From the NCBI GenBank assembly GCA_016707685.1, contig JADJHE010000013.1, positions 1 to 64,000 of the forward strand: 64,000 nt of DNA, given 5' to 3'. The stretch comes from Bacteroidota bacterium (GTDB lineage: Bacteria; Bacteroidota; Bacteroidia; 2-12-FULL-35-15). Below, piece after piece: positions 1 through 10,551 of the stretch. The notes below the pieces were generated by a model. It was not told the DNA's origin. It did no database searches and was given only the letters and a program-made list of their open reading frames with translations. A program made the position numbers and the translations under genes. Position 1 is the first letter of the stretch, and every line of letters starts with the position of its first letter.

Positions 1-1589
1 CATGCTGAACTGTTTCATCTTCAAATAATAATTTACATCCAGCCACACCTATTTCAGGGCGTTGAACATGCTCAATGTATGCTTCTAACCAATCAGGTGT
101 AATCAATTCAGTATCATTATTTAACAGTACTAAATATGCGCCATTGCATGCTTCCTGCCAAGATTCGTAACCTCAATTAAACTCACGCTCATCTCGAATA
201 TATTTAAACTTAAATTTAGTTTGTTTTTTATAAAGATTTACCAAATTAAAGAATTTTTTATCATCACTATTATTGTCAATTAAAATGATTTCGAAATTTT
301 TATAAGTCGATTTATTAGAATTGAATCAATTACATTTCCGAACATACGTGTGTTTATTTTTGGTAGGAATAATGATACTTACGAGTTGACTATTATCTTT
401 AATTTTATGTCGAACCTGAAAACCTCTAAAGCCATCTAAAAAACTAAATTTTAGACTCGTAACCTCTACGAGCCATTGCTTCTGTTAATGCTTGTTGTGC
501 TGGTTCTGTGTGCATATGGCTTGGCTGTTTCATCAGAGGCAGCACTTTCGCGATGAATACGCCAATGGTACAACACTTCAGGTATGTGATAAATATTTGT
601 GTATTTTTCGGTATATCGCAAAAGCAAATCATAATCCTGACTTCCCTCAAAACCGACTCTCCAACCTCCAATATTCCTTAATTGAGAAGTATTAAAAACA
701 CAAACATGGTTGATATAATTTCTAGACAACAAATTCTCTGCACCAATCAGGTTTAAAATAGGATAGAATGCAAACCATTTTCATCAATCTTATCTTCATC
801 TGAATAAATCATATCAACACTACTTTTTTGATTGATAAGCTTTACAAACTCATAAAATGCATCTTCACGCAATAAGTCATCTTGATCCATTAAAACAGTA
901 AATTCTCCTAAAACGAGCTCCAAAGCAGAATTAGATGCTTTTGAAATGTGTCCATTCTCTTTTCTATAAACCACTTTTATATTCTCATACTTTTTACAAT
1001 ATTCATCTAACACTTCCTTAACCTCAGGATCTGTTGAACAATCATCGGCAATACATATTTCCCAATTGCTATATAATTGGTTAACGATAGAATCAAGAGC
1101 TTGTGTAAAAAAATCTATTGGAGGATTATAAACAGGAATAACAACACTAAAAACGGGTTGCGTTTTAAATGCCTTTATATTATTCAGAATAAACTTTCGT
1201 TTGCTTTTATTGATCTGTTTGCGATATAAATACTGTGAATATTCAGCAGTATTAGCAAGCATTTCAGAAAACACTTCAACAATAACAACTTTTTTAGTCT
1301 CAACTAATAAATAAACATGCTTAAGAATTTTAGCAGCAATAATTCGCCCTACTTTTAATCCTCTTTTAAACATATAATTGTAAATAATAGAAAAGATATT
1401 TTTCTTATCCTTCCTACTAAAATTACTTCTTAGTCGCTTGGTATAAAAGGCTAGAAAACGTTTTAGCTTAAAGTATTTACTGCTTTCTAATTCAGCCACC
1501 CTTTTAATCAACAAATCTTCCTGCTTCTTTTTCATTAAAAGCAGCTCCTCATTACGTTCTATTCGTTCTTTATCTCTTCTACTTAACAT
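1..1589 (-). CDS. Two-domain family 2 glycosyltransferase, 3' end outside window, frameshifted
   Basis: This is a cytoplasmic glycosyltransferase of the large O-antigen/rhamnan type with two GT-A domains in tandem. The first domain has FSVVIPVYNPP, an acceptor-side ADDCSTD and the DMIYSDEDKID metal-binding stretch; it continues through LLSRNYINHVCVF, GFEGSQDYDLLLR and LYHWRIH, the usual end of such a domain. The second begins near 410 with QLVSIIIPTKNK and reaches NNDTEL before the window ends. The N-terminal ~100 residues are basic and coiled-coil-like. Single-base losses near 730-770, near 480-520 and others below 350 split the frame; translating across them restores family-consistent sequence, so I read them as sequence errors. 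The start ATG at 1589 lies 3 bases after the ABC ATPase stop, so it is in an operon with the exporter. The sugar substrate cannot be told. Confidence 0.8.
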
Positions 1590-1592
1590 ATT

Positions 1593-2333
1593 CTATACAA
1601 ACAATTTATTATACTCATCCACTGCTTCTTTGCTTGTACTATCACAAATTACTTTTCCGTCTTTTAAGCAAATGCCTCTATCACAAATTTCTAAAACTTC
1701 GTCTGGATTATGCGACACAAACAAAATGGTTGCGCCACTATTTTTAATTTCATGAATCTTTTTTTTGCATTTTTCTTGAAACCCTTTATCACCAACAGCA
1801 AGAACTTCATCAATCATCAATAATTTGGGTTCGGTAGCCATAACGGTACTAAAAGCTAAGCGTGACAACATACCTGTTGAGTACATTTTGATTGGCAATT
1901 TCAATTGTTCCATTGATAACTCAGAAAAATCGGAAATCTCCTTTATTTTATCTTGAATAGTCGATTTAGAATATTTTCTACTTAAGGCCAAGTAAATTTT
2001 TATATTTTCTATTCCAGTTAATTCAAGTTCCAATCCAACTCCCAATGCAAGCAAAGGAGATATTTCCACATTCACAGTACATTCACCTTTATCAGGCTGC
2101 ATTATGCCAGCAATGGTTCTCAATAGTGTACTTTTCCCATCTCCATTCTTACCTAAAATACCTACTGATTCACCTTCATATACTCTAAAATTGACATCGG
2201 TCAAAACTATTTTTTTATCAAAAGGAGACATAAAACCTCCTTTTGTAAAAAAATCTTTAATGGAATAAATTCCTTTTTTATTGTGCAAGTAACTTATCGA
2301 AACATGCTTTAGTTCTATCGCTATCGTCTTCAT
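1593..2333 (-). CDS. Polysaccharide ABC exporter, ATP-binding protein (Wzt/TagH type)
   Basis: This is the ATPase of a surface-polysaccharide ABC exporter, acting at the inner membrane with the permease encoded just upstream. Visible motifs are the Walker A GKNGDGKST, a signature-like YSTGMLSRLAFS, the Walker B LLMIDEVLAVGD and the H-loop LFVSHN. The product is about 246 residues and stops after the nucleotide-binding domain. It therefore lacks the C-terminal carbohydrate-binding domain of Wzt proteins that recognise a capped glycan end, and resembles KpsT/TagH-like ATPases. I chose MKTIAIELKH at 2333 as the start because it follows the permease stop immediately; a longer reading would run back into the permease. 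Its neighbour on the other side is the two-domain glycosyltransferase. Confidence 0.88.
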   Translation of the reverse strand: MKTIAIELKHVSISYLHNKKGIYSIKDFFTKGGFMSPFDKKIVLTDVNFRVYEGESVGILGKNGDGKSTLLRTIAGIMQPDKGECTVNVEISPLLALGVGLELELTGIENIKIYLALSRKYSKSTIQDKIKEISDFSELSMEQLKLPIKMYSTGMLSRLAFSTVMATEPKLLMIDEVLAVGDKGFQEKCKKKIHEIKNSGATILFVSHNPDEVLEICDRGICLKDGKVICDSTSKEAVDEYNKLFV

Positions 2334-2334
2334 C

Positions 2335-3088
2335 TTACAAATTTGAAATAAAACCGTTACGTGTTTTTTTATAAATAAACAATGCAAAAAGCAATGCTGT
2401 TAAAGTAATTACAATACAATACATTAAACTATTGAAAGATGGAAAAGTGCCATCGTAGAGCACATTTCGAATAACAATTAGAAAATGATAAATTGGATTT
2501 AATTTAAAATAAAATTGATATTCAACAGGAATAATATCAATTGAATAAGCAATTGGCGATAAATAAAACAATGCAGGATTTAAGGTATTCCAAAGAATTC
2601 CTACATCCCTAAAATACACATTGAGAGAGCCTAATATCAATCCTACAGAAAAGCAAAAAACAGTAAAAGAAGTGTTATAGGAATTATCCAAAAGGAATGA
2701 AAAGGAAATACTCATACCCAAATAAACCATCAAGCATGAAAATATTACAAAGCCTGATAAAAACTCACCAATTCAGCACCTTGTTCCGAAACAGGATAAA
2801 GAATTTTATTTACATTAAATGATTTCAATAATTGAGCATTCCGAATAAAAGTTTGACTGAGTGCATTGGTACTACCTGAAAAATAAACCCAAAATAACAG
2901 ACCACTTATTACAAAAGCGAATAATTCTGAATTTGAGAAAATGCTTTTGAAAATACGAAGTTAAAAATGAGCAAATAGAAAAAAGGATGCAGAAAGCTCC
3001 ATACAAATCCAAGCACAGAATGCTTGTATTTTAACTGAAGATTTTTGTATATCAAAAAGTAAACTAAGTAGTTATTCGGTAACATCAT
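2335..3088 (-). CDS. Polysaccharide ABC exporter, ABC-2 type permease, two frameshifts
   Basis: This integral membrane permease pairs with the adjacent ATPase to export an undecaprenol-linked glycan. Reading across two breaks gives a typical ABC-2 protein: an N-terminus with LQLKYKHSVLGFVWSFLHP (the conserved YRxSxLGxxW region), then ISGLLFWVYFSGSTNALSQ, NVNKILYPVSEQGAELVSF, and a C-terminal FRDVGILWNTLNPALFYLSP followed by two more membrane segments. Both breaks are single lost bases in T runs: near 2913 (TCGCTTTTGTA should have five Ts) and near 2766 (AGTTTTTATCA should have six Ts). With these restored the protein is about 250 residues, normal for the family. The start is ATG at 3088 or 3085. 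I consider the breaks sequencing errors. Confidence 0.82.
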
Positions 3089-3263
3089 GTTATAGCCGAC
3101 TAAAATAAGGCATTTTTAGGAGTTTTTAGACAAAAAACAAATGGATTTTTTCGATGCCATTTTCCTATAAATCATACATGAAACAAAGGCTAAAATCCAA
3201 TACAAGTGCATGAAAAGTAAATATTAGTATATTTACTAAATTCAACATTAGAGGATTAATGCA
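3089..3263. other. Divergent intergenic region between exporter and glycosyltransferase genes
   Basis: This 175-base AT-rich region separates the leftward exporter/GT2 operon from the rightward GT4/ligase operon, so promoters for both should lie here. I see no exact TAnnTTTG element on either strand. TATATTTA near 3229 on the + strand is a weak near-match. Confidence 0.4.
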
Positions 3264-4283
3264 ATGGAAGTAATAATCAATGGTAAATTTTTGTGCCAAT
3301 CTAAATCTGGCGTACAGAATTTTGCATTGGGAATTACCGAGGCATTATTAAAGCTAGAGCCTACAATTCAGGTTATTCTGCCCTCAACAAAAGAAAAAGT
3401 ACCACTTCAATCAAAGCAAATTGGTGTTTTTAAAGGCTTTTTATGGGAGCAGATTTCATTACCAATGTACCTTTTTAAGAATAAGGATAGTCTATTAATC
3501 AACCTAAGCAATTCGGCACCACTTTTCTGCAAGAATCAGGTTGTAACTATCCACGATCTTGCATTTGAAAAAGAGGGCAAAAATTGGTTTACTCCTTCGT
3601 TTCGAGCATGGTATCAAATCCTTATTCCAAAACTCTGCAAAAAAGCCAAACTTGTTTTCACCGTTTCAAACTTTTCAAAAAATGAGCTAATCAGCAACTA
3701 TAATTTACCCTCCCAAAAGATTAAAATCATACAAAACGGATTACGGACTACTGTCAATGAAAATAAGACATACGAAAATTACAAGTATCTATTGGTTACT
3801 GGAGGGAATAATCCGAGAAAAAACATAAAATGGATTATTCAAAATATTGATATACTTATAAAACATGGCTATAAACTTGTTTTACTTTTGAATAACGATA
3901 CCGTATTTGCAAACGACCACATTCCAACTCATGAGCATATCGTTAGTTACACTGACATTGATGATGCACGTTATTTTCAATTGCTAAAAAATGCATCTGG
4001 ACTTATTTATCCATCACATTACGAAGGTTTTGGCCTACCAATTTTAGAAAGTTTATCGATGGGAGTACCTGTAATTGCATCCGATTTAGAGGTTTTCAAG
4101 GAATCGTTTGGTGATTTGCCCACCTATTTTGAGCTTAACAATGTAACTAGCTTTGAAAATGCTATCGTTAGCATAAAAGGCAAAACAATCCCAATAAGCG
4201 AACAAGATAAGTTGAAAGAGGAATATAATTTTGACAAATCAGCAAAGGAACTATTAACTGCTATTTACGAATTAAAAAAATGA
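3264..4283 (+). CDS. Family 4 glycosyltransferase
   Basis: This is a cytoplasmic GT-B fold glycosyltransferase of 339 residues, probably adding one sugar to the lipid-linked surface polysaccharide. The N-terminal half starts MEVIINGKFLCQ and includes VVTIHDLAFE and FTVSNFSKNEL, typical of GT4 enzymes. The C-terminal donor-binding half has YLLVTGGNNPRKN and the E-x7-E motif in YEGFGLPILESLSMGVPVI. It overlaps the next glycosyltransferase by four bases (ATGA), so the two are translationally coupled. It is the first gene of a rightward operon that diverges from the ABC exporter. The donor and linkage cannot be predicted from sequence alone. Confidence 0.87.
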   Translation: MEVIINGKFLCQSKSGVQNFALGITEALLKLEPTIQVILPSTKEKVPLQSKQIGVFKGFLWEQISLPMYLFKNKDSLLINLSNSAPLFCKNQVVTIHDLAFEKEGKNWFTPSFRAWYQILIPKLCKKAKLVFTVSNFSKNELISNYNLPSQKIKIIQNGLRTTVNENKTYENYKYLLVTGGNNPRKNIKWIIQNIDILIKHGYKLVLLLNNDTVFANDHIPTHEHIVSYTDIDDARYFQLLKNASGLIYPSHYEGFGLPILESLSMGVPVIASDLEVFKESFGDLPTYFELNNVTSFENAIVSIKGKTIPISEQDKLKEEYNFDKSAKELLTAIYELKK

Positions 4284-5389
4284 AAGTAGCTATTGTACAC
4301 GATTGGTTTAATGAAGTTGGTGGCGCTGAAAAAGTAGTCAAGGAACTCCTTTTTTGCTATCCAACAGCCGATGTATACTGCTTATTTGATTTTTTCGATG
4401 ATACCAAACGAGCAAAATTTTTATCCAATAAAACAACAAAAAAAACATTTATTCAAAAAATACCTTTTGCAAAAAAGTTTTATCGTTTTCTATTCCCATT
4501 TTTTCCAAAAGCGATTGAGGGCTTAGATCTAAGCGAATATGATTTAATTATTTCATCCTCCTACTGCGTAGCAAAAGGCATTATTAAACACAAAAACCAA
4601 TTACATATTTGCTATTGTCATAGCCCCGTAAGATACGCTTGGGACTTAAAAGAAGAATACGTAGATGCTGTAAAGGAGCCGATTAGCAAAACCGTTTTCT
4701 CATACTTACTCGATAAATTACGCGACTGGGATAAGCGCACATCGAATCGTGTCGACTACTTTATTGCAAACTCAATCAATGTCAGCAATCGGATTAAACA
4801 GAATTACAACCGCGATTCTATTGTTATTTATCCACCTGTTGATATCAACAAATTCAAAATTGAAACTATAAAGAAAAACTATTATATAACTGTGTCTCGA
4901 TTAGTTAGCTACAAAAAAACCGAGCAACTTATAAAAGCATTCGAACAGTTTCCTGAATTGGAGTTAGTTGTAGCTGGTGATGGTCCTAATAGAAAAAAGT
5001 TAGAACAATCAGCACCCAAAAATGTGAAGATTATGGGATACATTGAAACAAATCAGCTCATCGAACTTATAAAGAATGCAAAAGGTTTTGTTGCTGCTGC
5101 AAACGAAGATTTTGGAATTACTATTGTTGAAGCACAAGCATGTGGAACACCTGTTATTGTGCCCTATTTGGGTGGTTATAAAGAATCCGTAACTCCAGAA
5201 ACAGGATTATTCTTTGAAGACCAACGTCTGGAATCGATTGTAAAAGCAATCCAACAATTTGAAAAAGAAAACAAACACTTTGAAAAGGATGCATTTATAA
5301 AAAACACATCCAATTTCAACAAAGAACGTTTTCATCAACAAATTACTGAATTCATTTCATCCAAATATTCTGAATTCAAGCATGCGTAA
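4280..5389 (+). CDS. Family 4 glycosyltransferase (mannosyltransferase-like)
   Basis: This is a GT-B fold glycosyltransferase of 369 residues. It opens with MKVAIVHDWFNEVGGAEKVV, the N-terminal signature of the WbaZ-like mannosyltransferase group. It then has ICYCHSPVRYAWDL, the VDYFIANSINVSNRI acceptor-side region, YYITVSRLVSYKK and the E-x7-E donor site NEDFGITIVEAQACGTPVI. The start overlaps the preceding GT4 by four bases, and the end overlaps the ligase-like gene by eight bases, so all three form one transcription unit. A mannosyl donor is plausible by similarity but not shown. Confidence 0.87.
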   Translation: MKVAIVHDWFNEVGGAEKVVKELLFCYPTADVYCLFDFFDDTKRAKFLSNKTTKKTFIQKIPFAKKFYRFLFPFFPKAIEGLDLSEYDLIISSSYCVAKGIIKHKNQLHICYCHSPVRYAWDLKEEYVDAVKEPISKTVFSYLLDKLRDWDKRTSNRVDYFIANSINVSNRIKQNYNRDSIVIYPPVDINKFKIETIKKNYYITVSRLVSYKKTEQLIKAFEQFPELELVVAGDGPNRKKLEQSAPKNVKIMGYIETNQLIELIKNAKGFVAAANEDFGITIVEAQACGTPVIVPYLGGYKESVTPETGLFFEDQRLESIVKAIQQFEKENKHFEKDAFIKNTSNFNKERFHQQITEFISSKYSEFKHA

Positions 5390-6600
5390 TTATTTAGAAA
5401 TAAAAGGTATTCGTATTGTTGCAGAGATTTTGCTATCAGCGCTATTTTTGCTACCAATTCTACCCTTAAACATCGCAAACATTGTATTCATCGCATTTTC
5501 ATCGCTCTCTATTGGTTTTGGTTTATTATCCTATACGTTTATCGATTGGAAACAAGTTCGATTCTCGTACATTATTAGTTTAGCATTTATTCCATACATG
5601 ATTGAGTATTTAATGGATACCAATAATCAGTTGATGCAAATTGAGTTCTTAAAAAAACTGCCTTTTCTTTTTGCTCCATTTGCATTTGCTATTTTTTTCT
5701 CATTCACAAAATTCAAAAACACGAATCGTTTATTTACCATTTTTACAGTCGCAACAACTTTATTAGCAATCGTTTCATTTGTACCTTTAATTGTAAATAA
5801 CGATTTATTTAACAGCGAAAGTTATAATAATGGTGCATTTCTCATCCGACAAAAATTTGAATATGCATCGAACCTACACCCTACCTATTTCGGCTTTTTT
5901 GCAAGCATCGCTATCTTTTGGCTAATTAGTAACTTGTATAATACAACTAATAACTACAAAGTATTGGTGGCATTTGCAATAATTACCTTATTTGCAGCAG
6001 AAGTATTAATTGCAGCCAAAACTCCTTTTTTCATTACTATTTTTGGTTCAATTTGGTTAGTTTATAAAAACACCAAATCAATTAAATGGCTTAGCATTAT
6101 TTCAATTTCTATTATTCTTGTTCTGTAACCGTTACAATGTTTAGTCCTGCACTAAAGAATAGGATTAATGAAATAAGCGACTTTTTAGTTCAAACCAATT
6201 TGAAAGAAAACACCGTTAATCAACGCCAACTTATTCTCACTTGTAACCTTGAAGTGCTGAAAGAACATTTATGGCTAGGAACAAGCACTAATAAAGCACA
6301 AATACTACTAGATGATTGCTATCAAAGCAATAGTGAGTTAGTTTTTGAAAAAGGGAAATACAATTCGCACAATCAATATTTCACAATAGCTATTAACTAT
6401 GGAATTTTGCTGTACTTGGCATTTTAGTTGCTTATTTATTTATACTCAAAAAGCAAAATCAATTACTTTTAGTCGCAACCAGCTGGGTGTTTTTTATAAT
6501 TATGCTCTCCGAATCAATATTGGAAAGACAAATGGGAGTATATTCTTTTCTAATCTTTTCACTTGTAATACTTAATCAAACCAAGCGTAGTAATTCTTAA
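5382..6600 (+). CDS. O-antigen ligase/polymerase-like membrane protein, two frameshifts
   Basis: This polytopic inner-membrane protein of the Wzy/WaaL superfamily would polymerise the glycan or transfer it to its carrier. About ten hydrophobic segments are visible, with a large loop near the end carrying NSHNQYFTIAINYGI, the SHNxY motif typical of the family. Two single-base losses interrupt it: near 6125, where ILVL stops but a frame change continues VTVTMFSPALKN, and near 6418, where TACTTGGCATT should be TACTTGGGCATT to give YLGILVAYLF. Repaired, it is about 405 residues, a normal length. It closes the polysaccharide operon. Its stop (6598-6600) overlaps the convergent mltG stop by two bases. 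Confidence 0.8.
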
Positions 6601-7652
6601 TGAATGTTACGAGCATTTAAAGCATCACGGTATTGCTTTGCATATACTAAATGTTGCTCATAGGTTTTAGCAAAATTATGTTTTCCAGAAAAATCTTCTT
6701 TCGCACACATATAGATGTAATCATTTTTATCATAATCCAACACAGCATCCATTGCTGCTGCTTGCACAAAACCTATTGGTGCAGGAGGTAAACCTTTATT
6801 AACATAGGTATTATAAGGCGAGTTATAACGTGTTTGCTCAAATGAAACACGTTGAATCGAAAAATCCCCAATTGCAAATATTACCGTAGGATCCGATTGC
6901 AACAACATATCCTTGTTCAACCGATTGATATACAAACCCGCAATTACTTTTTGTTCTTCTTGGTCGCAGCACTGCTCCGCCTGAACAATAGAAGCAAGCA
7001 CAGCTACTTCTGTTTGAGAATAACCTATTTCTTTAGCATTTTGAATACGTGTATCTGTCCAGAATTTTTTATACTCTTTTGCCATTCGATCAAAAAACTC
7101 ATCCACAGATGTATTCCAATAAAACTCATAACTATTGGGAATAAATAATGCTTGCACCGTTTGTGCATTAAAACCGTATTTATTCAAAAAACCATTATCA
7201 TTAAACGCATAATACAAGTCAAGTGAATCAGCTTCAATGCGATGAGCCACTCTGGATATTAATTGTGATTTTGTTTTTAAGCCATTAAAATTGATTTCGA
7301 CAGGCTCTTGAATTCCAGCACGTAATAAATTCACCAAAGCATTGTTACTCATTTTTGCCAAAATACGGTACTTCCCAGGTTTAATTGCATTCTTGTAATT
7401 TTTCTTTTCAGACAACCATTCAAAACTCGAACGATTTTCTAAAATATTATTCTCACCTAAAATTCGTACAACATCCTCAAATGTTGATCCCGTTGGAATG
7501 TAAATGATTTGAGATTTTTTATCCCCTAAATTCACATTGGATTGATAGATTGTTTTATACGCTAAGAATGCTCCTACTCCACCCACTAATACAATTATTA
7601 GAAGCGATGAAACAATTACTTTTTTCATAAATGATGATTTTCCTTTTGCCAT
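6597..7652 (-). CDS. mltG: Endolytic transglycosylase MltG
   Basis: MltG cleaves nascent glycan strands in peptidoglycan and acts from the inner membrane in the periplasm. The 351-residue protein has one N-terminal membrane anchor (about residues 11-32), then a LysM-like stretch and the catalytic YceG domain. The active-site segment reads LASIVQAEQ with Glu226 retained; the preceding position is Gln where E. coli has Glu (LASIVEKE), which I recall as usual in Bacteroidota. Further family motifs are LQSDPTVIFAIGDF, SPYNTY and GLPPAPIGFVQAAAMDA. The gene starts two bases after the cytochrome gene stop, so the two are probably co-transcribed, although no functional link is obvious. Confidence 0.93.
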   Translation of the reverse strand: MAKGKSSFMKKVIVSSLLIIVLVGGVGAFLAYKTIYQSNVNLGDKKSQIIYIPTGSTFEDVVRILGENNILENRSSFEWLSEKKNYKNAIKPGKYRILAKMSNNALVNLLRAGIQEPVEINFNGLKTKSQLISRVAHRIEADSLDLYYAFNDNGFLNKYGFNAQTVQALFIPNSYEFYWNTSVDEFFDRMAKEYKKFWTDTRIQNAKEIGYSQTEVAVLASIVQAEQCCDQEEQKVIAGLYINRLNKDMLLQSDPTVIFAIGDFSIQRVSFEQTRYNSPYNTYVNKGLPPAPIGFVQAAAMDAVLDYDKNDYIYMCAKEDFSGKHNFAKTYEQHLVYAKQYRDALNARNIH

Positions 7653-7654
7653 TT

Positions 7655-9676
7655 TTACAATGCTTTCAATTGATTCAACACCTGTTTTGCTTGTTCGTTT
7701 GTAGGGTTTTTCTTTAAAACTTTTTTCAAATACACTTCTGCTTCCTTATAGTTTTTTTTGTAAATATTTAAACCAGCAATGTTCAGCAATAACATTTCGT
7801 AATCAGGATCTAGTTTATAACCAATGTCGTACATTTCCTGCGCTTTTTCAGCATTGCCATATACCAAATAAGCATATCCTAAGTTAGATAGTGCAGGAAC
7901 GAATTTAGGGTTCTCATTGATAACATCATTAAAAATGGCAATTGCTTCTGGCAATTTATTTTGTGCCATCAAACTAACACCTAATTTATTTTTAAATTCA
8001 GGATTGTAGGATGCTAAATAATCGGCTTTTTTATAAAACAAATAAGCGGAAGGAATGTCTTTTATTTTGTAGTAAGCTTCACCTATTCGATAGGCAGTCC
8101 AAGCGTTTTGATTATCCCAAGTTTGCTTCGTCAATATCGAATTCAACAAATTATCCTTCCCCACTTTTTGAGTCAATTCCAACACTTTTGAAAAATCTTG
8201 TTTAATAAAATACAAATGAACCAACAATTCAAAATTGTTAGTTATATCATTTTGTGTTTTTTCGGAAAGGTATTTTTTAGCAGAATCTAAATACTCTACT
8301 TTGTATTCAAACTTATCGTATTGTTGCAAATAGGCTTTTGCTTTGGTTTTTGCATCTGGATTCTTCTCATTTACTGCATACAAACCAATGAACTTTTTCA
8401 CTTTCGCAATCTCCTCTTTTTTCATAGGCTTGCGAATGTAATGATCGTGCACTGTAACATGAGGTATATCAATTGAGCCCGATTTGGGCATGTGGCAAGT
8501 CACACAATTGTTCTCTTTTTTCTTTAAAACTTCGGGTTTTTCCGTGCAATCCAATTGATTTTTACCACCGTGACAATTTTTGCAGGCTGCATTAAACACT
8601 TCTTTACCAGTTGATTTAACACTTACGTGCGGATTATGACAAGTAACACAGGTTAACGCATTTTTATAAGGTCTGAGTGAAGCCTCATCGGTTTCTTCTT
8701 TAAAACTTTTGATGAAGCATTTGCTTTGTTTTAAACGATCGGCATGCGAAGCCATAATAAATTCGTCATCAGCACCCTCATAACGAGGTAGGAAGGTTGT
8801 CATGTAATCCGACAATTTCATTCCTGGGCGATAATCATAAAATGATTTTCCTTCTTTTAATACTGCATTTCCTTGTAAGTGGCAGCGCTGACAAACATCA
8901 AATTGTAAATCGATTGAAAGTTTACCAGGATTCACAATGGAATAATCAATGAATTTTGAAGTGTCTATTTTTGCTCCGTTGAACGTTCCTGAACGTGAAT
9001 ACTTCCTGGGCCGTGACAACGTTCACAATTAATTACCATTCGGCACTTCTTGCATATTTGTTTTCAGAGCCTTTACAAATTCAGGAAATGAATTATGGCA
9101 GCTCATGCATTCTAAACCTATTTTACGCGAAAAACGTGTATTAAAGCCATTCTCAAAGCCCGGTGGCATGTCCCATTTCCCTTGTTGGGTATAATAGGTC
9201 ATAGGCATTTGATTATAATAACCATTTACATTTTGGATGTGTGAGTTGGTATGCTGACCAGAGCCAATGATATAATCGACCTTTTCGATGCGTTTATAAA
9301 CTGTATCTTTTCCTTGTAAACGAAATTCTAAAATCATTAAACTATCCTTGTCCCAAAATGGGTGATAATAAAAATCGGAAGCTTTATCATAAATAGCAGT
9401 ATGCTTCTCAAATTTAGCGGAGCTTTTCATCTTTGAGGCATTGTCAAAACTTTTGCCCATACCCGTTTCAATAAAGGTGTTGTAAATATCCTGATGACAA
9501 AGTTTACATTGATCCATCCCAACATAATGAGCAGAATCGCCATGGTTTAAATAACCTTTGGTAGAAGTAAGTTCAGTTTTTGTTTGAGTAGAAGAATCGT
9601 TTCCACAATACGACATCATCAGTAGCACAAGTACGACCAATGAAACAGAAATAATATTGCGGAGTTTGAAAAACAT
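7655..9676 (-). CDS. Seven-haem cytochrome c lipoprotein with C-terminal TPR repeats (two compensating frameshifts)
   Basis: This is a secreted electron-transfer protein of the cytochrome c554/multihaem family fused to tetratricopeptide repeats. The N-terminus is a lipoprotein signal peptide with lipobox Ser-Tyr-Cys24. CXXCH haem sites read in order CKLCH, CMSCH, CERCH, CQRCH, CVTCH, CKNCH and CVTCH. About the last 200 residues form TPR units such as LGVSLMAQNKLPEAIAIF and LGYAYLVYGNAEKAQEMY. As sequenced the frame stops near 9029-9031 and reopens near 9019; both halves are in the same frame, and reading the short stretch between them in a shifted frame gives GINCERCHGPGSIHV, which supplies the third haem site. 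Two compensating single-base errors explain this. The redox partner is unknown. mltG follows two bases downstream. Confidence 0.8.
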
Positions 9677-9736
9677 GAATTTACTATTAACAAGAAAAGG
9701 GAGGTTGAAATAAAACCATCCCTAATTTCTGATTCA

Positions 9737-10444
9737 TTATTCTTCAACTTTATGATGAAGTGATTCTTCGGCAGCATGTTTTATGGTAGTATGAGCAGCT
9801 TCATCACCTAAATATTTATCGATAAGGCCATGACCAACATAAATAACGGGAGTTAATACTACAGCAATAATCAATTTAAAAGTATAACCTGTTAGAGCTG
9901 CATTGATAAAAGTAGCAGTGGTCATTTTCCCTGGTAACCAAAAAGCGATTCCCAATACGACAAAGGTATCTATCAACTGAGAGATAACGGTTGAACCCGT
10001 ACTTCGCAACCAAATCATTTTACCACCCGTTTTATCGCGTAGCATCCAAAATATGGATACATCAATTAATTGTGATAATAGAAAAGCGATTATACTAGCA
10101 ACAATGATCCACATACTTTGTCCGAATACCGCAACGAACTGTTCATCCGAAACTGTTGAAATTCCTTTTGCAGCAGGTACAACCATCGCAAAAAACAATA
10201 CCACAAAAGCATAAGCAATTAAGCTAGCAGTAATTAATGATAATCGCTTAACGCCTGATTTACCATAATATTCGTTGATTAAATCGGTGGTAAGAAAAAC
10301 CACTGGCCAAGGAATGATACCAATACTCATTACAAATGGTCCTATCTGGATGAGTTTACCACCAATCAGTTCGGCCACAATTGCATTGGTAATAAAAATA
10401 CCAGCAAGAATAATAAATACAAATTCTCTTTTTGATTTAAACAT
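9737..10444 (-). CDS. yhhQ: Queuosine precursor transporter (YhhQ/QPTR family)
   Basis: This is an inner-membrane protein of 235 residues from the DUF165/YhhQ family, which imports queuosine precursors (preQ0/preQ1 or queuine) for tRNA modification. Six hydrophobic segments are visible. Family-typical stretches are NAIVAELIGGKL, PWPVVFLTTDLINEYYG near residue 50, QLIDVSIFWMLRDKTGG, and WLRSTGSTVISQLIDTFVV, the conserved S-T-x-x-S-Q-x-x-D motif. The C-terminus is a short histidine-containing tail. Upstream is bioA on the same strand, 107 bases away. No queuosine-biosynthesis genes are adjacent, which fits a salvage role. Which precursor is imported is not clear. Confidence 0.88.
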   Translation of the reverse strand: MFKSKREFVFIILAGIFITNAIVAELIGGKLIQIGPFVMSIGIIPWPVVFLTTDLINEYYGKSGVKRLSLITASLIAYAFVVLFFAMVVPAAKGISTVSDEQFVAVFGQSMWIIVASIIAFLLSQLIDVSIFWMLRDKTGGKMIWLRSTGSTVISQLIDTFVVLGIAFWLPGKMTTATFINAALTGYTFKLIIAVVLTPVIYVGHGLIDKYLGDEAAHTTIKHAAEESLHHKVEE

Positions 10445-10551
10445 ACGTAATACCTACGAATTACGAATCTTTACCAATATACGAATTTCCATATCTGTGA
10501 ATTACTATAAACTATGCCCTAATCACTATTTACTAATCGCTACTTACTATT

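Noticed and set aside
1..6600. Polysaccharide locus considered as a recently acquired island
   Set aside because: Base composition looks like the rest of the window and no mobility gene or repeat border is visible, though such loci often vary between strains.
6852..7148. + strand open frame of 98 codons within mltG
   Set aside because: It is fully antisense to a well-conserved gene and has no recognisable content.
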